DNA from: Thalassia testudinum
Taxonomy: Eukaryota > Streptophyta > Magnoliopsida > Alismatales > Hydrocharitaceae
Length of the DNA: 64,000 nucleotides
Assembly (NCBI GenBank): GCA_037157565.1
Contig: JAZHRO010000063.1
Coordinates: 89,928,001-89,992,000, forward strand
Direction of reading: 5' to 3'
Shown: positions 33,374 to 45,044 of the stretch, in pieces
How the letters are laid out: every line of letters begins with the position of its first letter
Numbering within the stretch: the first letter of the stretch is position 1
Notes under the pieces: generated by a model
Told to the model about the DNA's origin: nothing
What the model saw: only the letters and a program-made list of their open reading frames with translations
Databases searched by the model: none
Translations under genes and position numbers: made by a program

Positions 33374-34500
33374 ATGCCTCATCGCGGGACTGGTTAGGCA
33401 GGTCGCGGGCGTGATTGAGGATGAGGTCGGCGAGGTGGGCGTGCCGTTGCCGACGCTTCAGTGGACCAGCCACTACTCCCGGGCATCCAGGCCCAGGAGC
33501 TCGCCCAGTTGATATGGGATATTGTGCGAGAGGAGCTCCGCCAACCGCCTTGAGCGCCTCCCCCTGGGGCTACGGAGGGGGAGTCCTCTATGGGACCACC
33601 CGACGGACGCGGCACTGGACACGAGGGAGGGGATGGGCCGCCGCCGTCCCCACCTTCCTCCGACACTTCTGTGCATGAGGCACCTTTGCCTGGAGGTGCA
33701 ACAGCATCCCCACTACAGTGCCACTCCGAGCTCTTCGGACAGTTCCGGAAGCTGAAGCCCCCCTCCTTCAAGGGGGATGAGGACCCGACCGAGGCAGAGG
33801 ATTGGCTCGAGCAACTAGAGAAGATTTTCGACACCCTTCACCCCCCGGTGGAGTGCCGCGTGGCCTTTGCCATGTACCAGCTGGAGAGTGCGGCACACAG
33901 GTGGTGGAGGGCGGTCCGGGGACAGGAGAGGGACGAGCCGACCTGGGACCGGTTCGTCTCCCTCTTCTGCGAGCAGTACTTTCCCCAGACGTGGCAGGAC
34001 TAGAAGAGGCAGGAGTTCCACACTCTCCGCCAAGGGACGATGACCGTGAGTGCGTACCGCACGTGTTTCCTGGAGCTGTCCTGCTTTGCAGCGACAGCAG
34101 TAGCCATTGAGGAGGAGTGCCTTTGGAGGTTCATCGAGGGGCTCCGGCCTACGATTCGGGGGTATGTCAAACCCCTGAAGCTGCCTACGTTTTCGAGGGT
34201 GGTGGAGGCAGCCATGACTTACGAGGAGACCAACCCATCCGCGCGAGACATTGACGGCGGCCGGAAGAGGCCCTTTCAGCCAGACTTTTCATAGGGCCGG
34301 TGAGAGAGGAGGCACGTGGCATCCACAGGGGAGCTGTCACGTTTTGTAGGGCCATCCGTGGCCTTTGGGGGGCCTCGACAGAGGCCAGTCGCCAGCACCG
34401 GACCCCCGCCCAGCCGACAGCAGGGACCCACTGAGGGCGAGAGTTGTGTTCCCCTCTGTTACTAGTGTGGTTAGCCGGCCACATCAGGAGGGACTACCCG
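33374..34500 (+). pseudogene. gag of element I
   Basis: One frame from ATG 33374 with several stops. The segment 33590-34003 is open (137 codons) and carries the chromoviral gag core: FRKLKPPSFKGDEDPTEAED, LEKIFDTLHPP, CRVAFAMYQLESAAHRWW and FCEQYFPQTWQD. Next comes LRQGTMTVSAY to LRPTIRGYV (34040-34200). Near 34465 the CCHC knuckle reads C-Y-stop-C-G-stop, the stops apparently being CAG-to-TAG changes. A frameshift there puts GHIRRDYP in the next frame, so the last Cys is Tyr. The GC-rich 5' part encodes an Arg-rich start (MPHRGTG, stop, AGRGRD). Non-functional. Confidence 0.85.
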
Positions 34501-34638
34501 TCTAGGGCAGGAGGTCAGCAGATACTTCCCACGCAGAGCACTGGAGGGCGCGCAGGAGGCCGCGGTTCCCAGGCGCGAGGAGGAGGACAGCAGTCGCGAG
34601 GAGGGTACCGGCCAGCACCTGCCCGTCCGACGTAGAGT

Positions 34639-35253
34639 GTGGCTGCTTCGTATGCACCTAGAGCTGAGGGGCGTATCAACGCCCTGACACACAGGGATGC
34701 CAGAGCTTCGGGCTCAGTGGTGGCAGGTATGGTTTCAGTTTCCGGTAGACTCGTTTACACACTTTTTGATTTCGGCACTACGCACTCGTTTGTCGCAGCC
34801 AGTTTCGCAGTTAGTTTGGGTCAGGACTATATGCTGTTAGAGAATCCATTTGTAATCAGAGGTCCGAGTGGTCAGCTGTTTGTAGCTGAGGAGGTGTACA
34901 TGGATTGCGAGGTCAGCGTCGGGGGACATAGCTTGCCAGGTGACCTAATTATGATACAGATGGAGGACTTTGGCGTAATTCTGGGGATGGACTGGTTGTC
35001 CGCTTACCACGCCTTGGTGGACTATTTTGAGAGGAAGATTGTCTTCTCCATGCCGGAGTTGCCTTCCTTCGAGTTTCACAGACAGCCAGTGGACGGAGGC
35101 TTCAGGTGCATTTCGGCACTTCGGGCGGCAAGACTTTTGAGCCAGGGGTGTGAGGGCTTCCTAGCTTGTGTGCTGGTAGAGCGCAGCCCTGTGGAAGACT
35201 TCCAGAGCATCCCGGTGGTCAGAGAGTACCCTGACGTGTTCCCAGACGAGTAA
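34639..35253 (+). CDS. Protease region of element I (open fragment)
   Basis: An open block of 204 codons within the decayed polyprotein. LFDFGTTHSFVAASFAVSLG has the catalytic Asp at residue 44, but the normal Ser after it is Phe. Later come DLIMIQMEDFGVILGMDWLS and the RT lead-in YPDVFPDE, followed by a stop at 35251. The initial Met is simply the first in the open stretch; the native protein continues from gag. The homologous block in H lies at 56630-55914. Confidence 0.8.
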   Translation: MAASYAPRAEGRINALTHRDARASGSVVAGMVSVSGRLVYTLFDFGTTHSFVAASFAVSLGQDYMLLENPFVIRGPSGQLFVAEEVYMDCEVSVGGHSLPGDLIMIQMEDFGVILGMDWLSAYHALVDYFERKIVFSMPELPSFEFHRQPVDGGFRCISALRAARLLSQGCEGFLACVLVERSPVEDFQSIPVVREYPDVFPDE

Positions 35254-35900
35254 CTAGGACTACCGCTTGAGCGTGAGATCGAGTTTGAGATCTCACTAGT
35301 ACTAGGGACCAGCCCCATCTCCACCGCGCCATACAGGATGGCACCGCTTGAGCTACGAGAGCTCAAGTCTCAGTTGCGGGACCTTTTGGAGAAGGGTTTC
35401 GTGAGGCCCAGTGCGTCTCCCTAGGGAGCCCCGGTACTGTTTGTGAAGAAGAAGGATGGTACCCTACGCCTTTGTGTGGACTACCGACAGCTTAATAGGG
35501 TCACCATCAAGAACATATATCTGCTGCTGAGGATTGACGACTTGTTTGACCAGTTGCGGGGTGCCACGGTGTTCTCCAAGATCGACTTGAGGTCTGGATA
35601 CCACCAGTTGAGGATCAAGGAGGCAGACGTCTCCAAGACAGCTTTCCGCACCCGGTACGGACACTACGAGTTTTTGGTCATGCCGTTTGGGTTGACCAAT
35701 GCCCCCGCTGCTTTCATGGACCTGATGAACTGGGTGTTTAGACCGTACTTGGACCAGTTCGTGGTGGTATTCATTGATGACGTACTCATCTATTCTCGAG
35801 ATCGGACGCAGTGCGGACAACACTTGCGGATGGTTCTGGACACTTTGAGACGGCGTAGGCTGTACGCCAAATACAGCAAGTACGAGTTCTGGTTGAGTGG
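35254..35900 (+). pseudogene. Reverse transcriptase of element I, truncated
   Basis: Same frame as the protease. A stop at 35422 is SP*GAPVLFV, which in the family is Trp (TGG to TAG). The rest to the deletion is open and carries [52 protein letters not shown] and the intact catalytic FIDD (35770-35781). It breaks off after KYEFWLSG, where LTR sequence begins. Thumb, RNase H, integrase and chromodomain are missing. Confidence 0.88.
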
Positions 35901-37928
35901 CTACGTGCAGGATCTGAGATTCGCCATCCAACGCGAATTAGACGTCCGGCCGAAGTGCCAGACGACGGAGAGGAGTTCCAGACGTCCGGGTCGACCATCG
36001 GACGTCTGGGAACTAGGCTAGACGCCCCCGCAGGCTTCTGGACGTCTGAGAGACTATGCAGAACAAAAGTACCATCTGACCCACATTTTAAGACGTCTGG
36101 AAGAGGTTCCAGACATTTGATTTTGGACTGTTTCGTCGTTTTCGACCCGTTTAGGGCCCGTTCGGAGTCCGTTTTCCACGTTTCGAGTTGCGTTCTTTTC
36201 GGAATAAAATCCTCTACCTGTCTACAGTAATTATATACTATTCTGAGAAACTCCTTGTGTTTGATCCTTGTGTTAGGACCCCATTCCATTGCAGTCTCGG
36301 GGGTTGCTGAGGCGTGCGGGATTTCCGACCACGCCCCCAGTACTTCCATTGTCACTGGTAGAGTGGCTTTAGACATTATTAACATAATTTGTTACAATTA
36401 TGGAACAATTAATAGAACCTAGGGCATTGCATGAATCCTAGGAATGAGAAACTAGATTGAATGATAGATCCTAGGGTATTGCATGAATCCTAGGGCTGGA
36501 AAACTAGATTGAATGATAGATCCTAGGGTACGGCATGAATCCTAGGATTGGAAAACTAGTGAAATGAATATAGATATTGCAGTCTTGGAAATTGTGGAAA
36601 GGAAATAATAGCTGCATGTAAATTGATTTTAACAGCTGCCTGTTATGAATAAATGAACATGATTGAGAATATGGGTTGTATGAACGTGAAATCGAAAAGG
36701 GGGAAACCTGAATGTGCTGAGTTAAAAGAGCTGGAACCCTACGGGGAATTAGGAGTAGAACTCCTGGAAAGAGAATGAAATGGAAATGATATGGAAAGAT
36801 GTGGAGGTGCGTTGTCTCTTGGGTAAGTAGTGACAGGGGAAGCACCTGTTACCTGCTTAGTGCAGAGCGGAGCCAGCCACCCCAGGGACCCAGGGTTAGG
36901 TCTGGCCACTTTGTACCGACTTGTTGGCCCTCGTGTACACAGTACCGAGGAGAGCTACTAGTGTAGAGCGAGTACTAGCTACCCCATGGGCCCCGGGGTT
37001 CTACTAGCTCACCTACACTGACTTGTTAGGCCCACTGGGCAAACCAGGGTAGTCAGGCGAGGGTGCGCGGACTATGGAGGGACAAGGCCCCTGTTTGGTT
37101 ACTGTGGAGGGGTTGGACCCCTGTTACTGTGAGGGCCCTGCCCTATACTGGTTCCGTGCTGTGCTTTGGGCTCACCCGTTAACGGAAACGACTGACCGAG
37201 TGCTAGTGCGGGGTAGCTACCCGTGTGTTTACCGTGCGTGCCGTAGTCACCGCTACGTTTGTCAATGACCTTGGGGTGGTTGACTGAGAGTAGGATCACC
37301 ACGAGGGACTCTCCCGGCCAGGAGAGCACCACGTGTTACTTCTACTGTTCGGAAAAGACTGCAATCAAGATCGTTCCCACGAGGAACATTCGAGATCAAG
37401 TGAAGGATCAGAGAAAAAGATAAATTGTGAAACAGTAGATAGACATAAATAAAGGAAGAAAGAAAATAAAATAGCTACTGTACACTTTACTGCTTCTTTA
37501 GCTTTAGCTGCCACTCTACTCAGCGTTTCACTGACATGTTACACTCGCTACTTTTCAGGACTAGGGGTTGAGTAGCCAGGGTCAGCGGCTGCAGAGGATG
37601 CTGGGCCAAGTAGGGTCCAGTAGAGTTACCACTGTTCTTTTGTGCCCTTTTTGTTCCACTGTAGTGAGTAGTTTTTGTTACTCTCTGTACTTTTCTTTAC
37701 TCGTGTTCTTGTTATGTTATGAATGTTGTTCTCCTGTTGTGGTGGTACATGCTGTAGTAGTTCTTTTTCTTACTACTGTATTTTGTTACTGCTAGTTATA
37801 TTTCATGTTGAATGTGGTTTATTTTACTGCTCTTTTGGTTACTTCCTCATTGGACGACTAGGTCTTGGGATTAGTCGAGTCGGTCCGGTTCTCGTGTCTC
37901 GTAGGGACTCGGGAATCGGGTCGTTACA
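35901..37928 (+). mobile_element. 3' LTR of element I, 5'-truncated
   Basis: Equivalent to 31164-33191 of the 5' LTR. The junction with RT lies in GAGTGG (35895-35900), also present at 31158-31163 in the intact LTR, so 6 bp of microhomology mark an illegitimate deletion. The two LTRs differ mainly by transitions. The LTR ends CGTTACA before the AGTAC duplication. Confidence 0.9.
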
Positions 37929-37933
37929 AGTAC

Positions 37934-39497
37934 CAACTAAGATCGGGACCTGACCAGCTCTAGCCTCAGTTTGTCATGAAGGTTTTTAGGGCCCACAAGA
38001 ACTATCCTAAGGTTCGTTAAACTCTGCGGTTAAAGCACTCGTTCTTATAACATGTTTTAGCCATGGTTCAGTTTGCAGTGCGTTTTTGTCAGAGAGAGAC
38101 AGATGAATTTTCTTTTTGGAGAGTTTTCTCTCTCTTTTCTTTTTATTTCTAGCATCGGATTGGCTTCATAACATGGTCTGTATCGGATTCCTAGTCCCCA
38201 TCATCAATCCTCGAAGGGTCCCTGTCAATCGATGCTTCGAGATAGCACCGCCCATGGCAACCCCCAGAACCCTGGCTTTCGAGATTTTGAGATCCCACCC
38301 ATGGCGTTCTCTAGCTAAATCTAGATGCTGACAATCGACATTTCAGGATAATGCTGCCCATGGCATCTGAACCAGCACAGGGTGCTTACATGCCCTCGGT
38401 AGGATATGTAAAATATCCTAGGATACAAGCACTGAGGTGACGATATATTATTGCACATCTTCGAGGGGAATTTCCCACCTCTTCGCGTCGGGAACTCATC
38501 CAAAGCAACTTGTGTTGATCGACTGCTCCTAATCTAGGCGACTTTTTTAGAACGATTTATACGCATTTGCATGATTTTGATACTTAAGCACACTGAACCA
38601 GATTGTGTGTGGATTGGGGTGCTTAGGTTATCGTGTCTCTCAAACTAGAGGTCAGTTAATGAGGCTGAATACTCCCTAAGCCTTAGACCTAATACTTAAG
38701 CTTCGCATTTTCCCCAATCTCTTGAGGACTATCCAGATCTTAGCAGGTACTTGAATTTTTAAGCTTAGGATTGTAGCCTAAGAGCCCTAAAGTCAGCATT
38801 CCTACTAATCTCTTCTTTGTTTCATTAGCACTTTTTTTCCTTTTTATTTCTTTTGATATGGTCTAGAACTAAGTCAATTCCTTAATTTCTCACTAATGTC
38901 TATCTCTTTTCTTTTCTTCTCAACTTGTGCTCCTTTTTGGCATTTTTAACTTCTCCCCTTTTTCTCCTCAAAATTGATATGCCCTCAAAATTTTCTCTCC
39001 TCTCATTTTTTGTTCTTTTTCAAGAATTTTTTCATTTTTTTTGGTATTTTTGGGATATGTGACTTTTTTGATGAAACCTTTTCTTGTGAGATGTTTTTCA
39101 CGGTGCTTTGCACTTTCATACCCCCCCATGCCTACGATTTGCAATGTCCTCATTGTAAATTAGGTGGGTTCGAGTTTAGCTTAGATCATTCATTAGAACA
39201 GGTTTTGGGTGGGTGAACGGGTCGGGATTACTGTTGCGAACGATTTCAAGCTTGGGTATGGGTACTTGAGGTGGGGTCGGCTGTTCTAATGGGTGAACCC
39301 TAAAGTAAAATATGAGTTCAACATAGGATGTGTTAAGAAAGGTTCCAGGTTTTTCAAAATGACTGGTTGCCCCCTGTTAAGTGTTGGGTATAATGCCATT
39401 GGCCAGGTGCAATGAGCTCAGGGAGAATGGAGGGTAAAAGATGTCTCAGCCAAATTTGTATTGGTAAGTTCAATGAACGGGTTGAGTCTCTGACTGT
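37934..39497 (-). mobile_element. 3' untranslated region of C
   Basis: Minus-strand order matches D. After the integrase end comes GAGGACATTGCA, then GCATGGGGGGG (C7 on plus at 39121-39127), AT-rich sequence, and three diverged CCATGGGC/CTCGAAG units at 38230-38370. The segment 37934-38160 continues D-like sequence interrupted by I. No gene is seen. Confidence 0.65.
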
Positions 39498-40680
39498 TCA
39501 CGACAAAAGGTTCTGAATCATGGCTGAGTTGACTGATTTTGATGGCTCCATTTCCAAAGATTCGTTAAACAAGGTAAGGTCTGATCCATTTTGATTTGAG
39601 TTTTCCTGGGAACAGTTTGAGCTTGGCATCAAAGAGTAGGACTTTTTGACCAGGGTAAAAGATTTTTCTGGATATGTGCTTATCATGAAAGGCTTTAACC
39701 CGCTCTTTGTAAATTCGTGAGTTCTCATACGCGTCGTGGCGTAATTCATTGATCTCTCTCATTTGAAGCTTTCTGTGGGTTCCTGCCTTAGAAAGATCAA
39801 GATTCCAGTTCCATACTGCCCAATAGGCTTTGTCCTCCAATTTGACAGGGAGGTGACATGTCTTCCCGTACACTAATCTGAAGGGAGATATACCTAATTA
39901 GTTTTTGTGGGTGTTCCTATAAGCCCACAACGCTTCCTGAAGTCAGGATGACCATTCTTTCCTGTCAGGTCGAAAGGTAACCTAGAGGATTTTCTTGATC
40001 TCCCGATTTGATAGCTCAACTAGACCATAAGTTTGGGGCTGATAAGGAGTAGAGATTCAATGTGACACTCCGTATTTGGTCATCAGTGACTTGAACTGAG
40101 CATTAGTAAAATGGGTCCCTCCATCAGAGATTATAGCACGTGAAATCCTGAACTGAGAAAAGATGTTCTGATGAATGAATTTGATAACCACCTTATGATC
40201 ATTGGTTCGAGTCGGAATGGCTTCGATCCATTTGGACACGTAGTCAACAGCGAGTAGAGTGTACTCAAAGCCGTCCAAAATAGGAAAGGGTCCCATAAAA
40301 TCAATCCCCCAGACATCGAAGATTTCGCATACGAGAATCGGCTATAAGGGCATCATATCACGGTGGCTCATGTTGCCTAAGGTCTAATAACAAGTGAATG
40401 CCTTACAGTGATTGTATGCATCTTTGAACATCGTGGGCCAATAGAAGCCGCACTGAAAGACTTTAGTTGCGGTTTCATGACCAGAGAAGTGTCCACTGCA
40501 TGCCTGGTCATGGCAGAAGGACAAGATACCCTGAATTTCTACTTCTGGGACACACCGTCAAATAATTTGATCAGCATCGATGCGGAAAAGATATGGGTCT
40601 TCCCAGAAGTAGTACTTGGTATCGGAAAGCAATTTTTCCTTTTTGGCCTTCAGGCAATTGGATGGAATCTGATGTGATGC
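39498..40680 (-). pseudogene. Integrase of element C
   Basis: The minus-strand N-terminal zinc-binding part survives in pieces (CSGHFSGHETATKVFQ, then FYWPTMFKDAYNHC, about 40500-40390). The catalytic core is open at 40296-40057, with Asp 18 in [13 protein letters not shown] and Asp 58 in [10 protein letters not shown] stop follows, then QTYGLVELSNREI supplies the Glu, with 35 residues between the second Asp and the Glu. The C-terminal part is open at 39873-39565 (TCHLPVKLEDKAYWAVWNWN, then KVLLFDAKLKLFPGKLKSKW). Same order as A. Not functional. Confidence 0.85.
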
Positions 40681-40704
40681 CAGGTAGTTTACTAGATCAG
40701 CAAA

Positions 40705-41097
40705 TCATGAAAGCCATGTATTAATAGTCAGGAGGTGCTCATCAGGAAAGTGTTCCGTAATGGGTTCAGAAGGGTCGATAATGTCAGAAGGAAGGTGGGA
40801 CAAGTGATCAGCTACCACGTTCTGTTTTCCCACCTTGTCACGAATCTCAAGGTCAAATTCTTGTAACAGCAAGATCCAGCAGATTAGTCGAGGTTTCGCA
40901 TCCTTCTTCGCAAGGAGATGCCTTACAATTGTGTGATCAGAGTAAATGATAACATGGGAACCCAGAAGATACGATCTGAACTTTTCTAGGGCAAATACTA
41001 CGACTAGTAGCTCTTTCTCAGTAACTGTGTAGTTACGCTGAGCCTCGTCAAGTATCTTGCTAGCGTAGTAGATGACCACAGGCTTCCTGTCAATTTT
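40705..41097 (-). pseudogene. RNase H of element C
   Basis: Open from 41079 to 40705 (124 codons): [53 protein letters not shown] and VVADHLSHLPS. These are the usual Ty3/Gypsy RNase H blocks with the YSDH aspartate present. It is separated from RT by a stop at 41096. RNase H removes the RNA template during reverse transcription. Confidence 0.85.
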
Positions 41098-42090
41098 CTA
41101 CCCAAGTACTACTCCTACCGTGAAATCAGAAGCATCGCACATGATCTCAAAGGGTTGAGACCAATCAGGGGACTGTAGGATCGGAGCTTGGGTAACTTGA
41201 TCACGTAGGATTTCAAATGCTTGAGTGCATTCCTTGGAGATTTCAAATGGAACATCCTTAGATAGTAGAGTAGTTAGGGGGCCTAAGATTTTTGAGAAAT
41301 TAAGAATGAATTGACGGTAAAAATCGACGTGCCCCAAGAAAGATCGGATGTCCTTGATCGAGCTAGGCATAGGGAGTTTGGAAATCAGATTCACCTTGGC
41401 TCGATCAACCTGGATGCCTTTTTCTGAGATGAGATGTCCCAAGACAATTCTTTCAAGCAACATGAAATGGCTCTTTTCCCAGGAAAGAACCAGATTCACG
41501 TCAATGCACTGCTTGAGGATCTCGACCAAGTGTAGGAGGCAATCGTTAAATGATTCACCAAACACTGAGAAGTCATCCATGAAGACTTCTAGATAATCAC
41601 CTACCATATCTGAGAATATGGCAAGCATGCACCGCTGAAAAGTAGCAGGTTCATTGTAGAGACCGAAAGGCATCCTTCGGAACGCATATGTCCTGAAGGG
41701 GTAGGTGAAAGTGGTCTTCTCTTGGTCCTCAAGATGGCTTGCCACCTGGTTATAACCAGAGTACCCGTCCATAAAGCAGAAGAATCTATTTCCCGCTAGT
41801 TTTTCGAGGATCTAATTAATAAATGGTAGTGGGAAATGATCCTTCTTCGTGGAGGCATTGAGTCATCTATAATCAATGCAGACTCTCCACGAATTTGCCA
41901 CATGGGTCGGTATGATTTCTCCAGTTTCAGTCATTATCACGGTGAGTCCTGCCTTCCTAGGCACAACCTGGATTGAACTCACCCATCGACTGTCGGAGAT
42001 CGGGTAGATGATCCCAACATCTAACCACTTGATGATCTCCTTTTTCACGACCTCCTACAAATTAGGATTCATACATCTCTGCATTTCACG
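41098..42090 (-). pseudogene. Reverse transcriptase of element C
   Basis: The minus strand reads MKKEIIKWLDVGIIYPISDS and WRVCIDYR, a stop, then KKDHFPLPFINQILEKLAGN and a 224-codon open stretch (41772-41098). That stretch holds DGYSGYNQV, TYPFRTYAFRRMPFGLYNEP, the catalytic FMDD (41583-41572), SEKGIQVDRAKV, IRSFLGHVDFYRQFI and FEIMCDASDF. It is a typical Athila RT with thumb and connection. Confidence 0.88.
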
Positions 42091-42990
42091 GGAAGGTTGT
42101 GTGCCCTCTTCAGTATAGATATGATGTGTGCAGTAAGAGGGGTTGATGCCAGTCAAATCATCGAGAGTCCATCCAATGGCTCTTTGATGTTGCTGGAGAA
42201 TAGTAATCAGACAGGATTCCTGATCAGGTGTAAGTATAGAATTGATAATCATAGGAAACGACTGATTGGAACCCACAAAGACGTACTTTAGATGATCGGG
42301 AAGAGGCTTAAGTTCCAAAATAGGGTTATTAGCAGTAGCGAGTGGTTCAGGGTGGGTGTTCGGAGTAAGGGAAAGAGCTATGGGTGTGTCTAGGTTAAGT
42401 TCAGACTTCTCTGATTGTAGGTTTTGATCCTCTTGTGGTTGATCAGAAGTAGTCAGGTTTTCCTCAATATACGGATCGCCAACCACAGCCTTGATATCAT
42501 ATATCTGTTCTATAACTCCACAATTAATCCCTTGTTGGGACTTAGAGATGTCAATCTTTAATATCTGGTTCCCAAATTTCAGTTCAATTTGGCCATCCTC
42601 ACAATTAATGTTGGCCCTGGCAGTGGCCAGAAAGGGTCTCCCTAGTATGATTGGTTTGTTCCTTGGATTTTCTGGAGCATCCATATCCAAGACTACGAAG
42701 TCCACCGTGAAATAGAAATCCTGAACCCTAACAATGACATCCTTAAGAACTCCTTTAGGTTACTTAATAGATCGATCTACCAATTATAATGTCACCTTTG
42801 TCGGTTTGAGCTCAGATTCCTCAAGATGGTCAAGTAGGGATGTAGGTATTAGGTTTATGGAGGCTCCTAGATCCAATAATGCTTTATCAAATTGGATATC
42901 ACCAATTGTACAGGAAATCAGGGGAGTACCTGGGTCTTTTGCCTTAGGTGGGAGTTTGCTCAAAATTACAGAGTGGGCTTGCTCTGATAA
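42055..42990 (-). pseudogene. Protease and linker of element C
   Basis: IQFDKALLDLGASINLIP contains the catalytic Asp at 42873-42871. A 216-codon open block (42705-42055) covers VVLDMDAPENPRNKPIILG, RPFLATARANINCEDGQIEL, a variable acidic linker and RAIGWTLDDLTGINPSYCTH before RT. Stops lie between the two parts near 42770-42790. It parallels A at 17500-18391. Confidence 0.82.
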
Positions 42991-42999
42991 TACGATTGG

Positions 43000-45044
43000 G
43001 ATCCCACTTTTGGTTCACGACTTACACTTAGGTGTACTCATGTCTTTCAGGAATCATGTGTAAGCCAGTACGTGGCGAATCGCATCCATCATGGGGATGT
43101 TTATATGGACCTGTTCAAAGAGCTTGACTAGGCCCTTCTAAAGTGCCACGGGTTTGGTTGTCATCTTTCCCTTGGTCAAGGCCTTGGGAAATGGAACCTT
43201 GGATGGTTCCTCTAGAATAGGTCTAGGTTCTTGATCTAGGACAGGGGTATCCTAGATGACTATCCTAGGGTTTAGGTTACTACTAGGCTGAAAGTGGCTT
43301 GGGTAAGGTGGGTCTTATGTTGCTTTGCCACTACAAGTTGCTACCGAATTCAGTCCTACTTGGTTCTGGTTTGGTGTGGGTAAAATAAGTGCCTGTTGTG
43401 GAAATCCCGAGTATGATGTCGAAGCTTCCATCTGGCCGGGTGATGGAGCAGAAGGGGCCTGATAAATCATATGTGCTTGGCTTGGATTTGGGTTCATAAC
43501 GCATCTCTGGTTCGGCATGTTATTCGGATTCGGCAAAGGTTGTGAAGGGAGAGTGCTAGGTTGGCAGGAATTCGCCATTTGGGTGAGTTGATTGCGAACC
43601 TCTGTGATCTCATCTTTGTGCTATTTTTGCATAGCCACATTCATCTTTTGAATGTCAGCTAGAGTTTGAAGGATAAGAGTCATTTGATCTATTTGAGTTG
43701 GCCCAGGTTGATAGGTGGGATTGGGCCAAGGTTGAGGCGGCTGATATGAACGAGGTGCTTGTGGATGGTTTTGATATGGTGGTCTCTTATTCTGATTGTT
43801 TCCTGCCCATAGGAAATTGGGATGCTTTCACCATCCTGGGTTATAGGTCTAAGAGAATGGGTCATTCTGGATGGCGTTGAGGTCCTCGCAAATCTGAGGA
43901 ACCTCAAAAAAGTCAAAGTACAAGGGTTCAGAGTCCCCCCAACTAGAGTAGGTAGGGTTGGAGCTTCCTCTGGACCTATAGTCAGACAGGGGTGGATATA
44001 GGTCCATCCCTTGAGAAGATTGGTGATAGATGTTATGCACAGCTTCCCTCCCAGAGGGCGATTGTGCTAATGGGTTTTGCGTAGAGGTGGCTTGCTGCAG
44101 ATGTCGAGTTAGCTCATCCACCTTCTTCTCAATGATAGAGACTTGTCCAACCGATTGGCCATCAATTCCAAGTTGACCAATGAGGACAAGCCCTCTGTCT
44201 CATGTGCTCCCCTTGGATTCGTCGATGCGCAGGCATTCGTCCAGTTGAATAAGCCCATGGAGTCATTATTGATGGAGTTCTCACACATATTCTCGAGAAT
44301 CTCCCACATAGTATCTTCATGTTGACCCATGATATTTCCTCCGCAACTTGCATTGACAAATAAATGGATATGTTCATGGAGTCCCTGGTAAAAAGACTGG
44401 ACTTGTTTCCATTTAGGAACTCCGTAATGGGGGCACTTCTGCATGAGATCTAGGAAACGATCCCATGCCTTGTGAAGTGGTTCTTCAAGATGCTATGTGA
44501 AGTGCGTGATCCGGTGTTGTAAAACATTCATCCGACCAACTGGGAAGAACTTTTTCAGAAACTTGGATTTTAGTTCAACCCATGTGTTGATTGGACACAT
44601 TTGAATCTGATAAAAGTGAGCTGCTTTGTCCATGAGAGAGAAGGAGAACATCTTCATGAGAAGAATATCCTGATTTTGGACATCTAACCCGAAGGTCTGG
44701 GCCAGATGCTTGAGTTGTTTGATGTGCTGAAAAGGATCCTCGGGATTGAGCCCATGAAATTTTGGAATGGCATGAATCATGTTGGGCTTGAGGTCAGAAT
44801 TAGGACCTCTAGCCAGGATTTGGACTTGAGGTTCGATCGCCACCACAGTAGGATTGTAATGATCGCGCATCATAGGACGCTGCGATGGATTCACAAAGGC
44901 TTGGAATAAATCATTAAGGTGCTGAAGTTGGTTCTCAAGGTTATTCTCTTCTTCTGCGGGTTGTGCCATGATGATGGATGAAGGAGAATTAGGTTCAGAT
45001 GAATCACAAGAGATGTCTATGTGATGGGGTTGCTGCACAAACAT
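43000..45044 (-). pseudogene. gag of element C
   Basis: Starts MFVQQPHHIDIS at 45044 and is open to 44493 (183 codons): ENQLQHLNDLFQAFVNPSQR, PKFHGLNPEDPFQHIKQL, SFSLMDKAAHFYQ and KKFFPVGRMNVL. After a stop it continues with WDRFLDLMQKCPHYG, the FVNASCGGNIM block (44444-44109), a Ser/Pro/Gln linker and PLPNPNNMPNQR (43578-43315). Stops separate the blocks. The best-preserved Athila gag in the window; no CCHC knuckle is seen. It would form the particle shell. Confidence 0.83.

Larger units (their letters stand above)
30497..37928 (+). mobile_element. Element I: internally deleted Tekay-like chromovirus (7432 bp)
   Basis: Bounded by TGTTACGAAC at the left and CGTTACA at the right, with perfect AGTAC duplications (30492-30496 and 37929-37933). 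Order: 5' LTR 30497-33191, PBS 33195, gag, protease, partial RT to 35900, then a 3' LTR lacking its first 0.66 kb. RNase H, integrase and chromodomain are deleted. The target was the 3' UTR of C, and the flanks rejoin to match the D sequence at 6569-6590. Confidence 0.92.
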
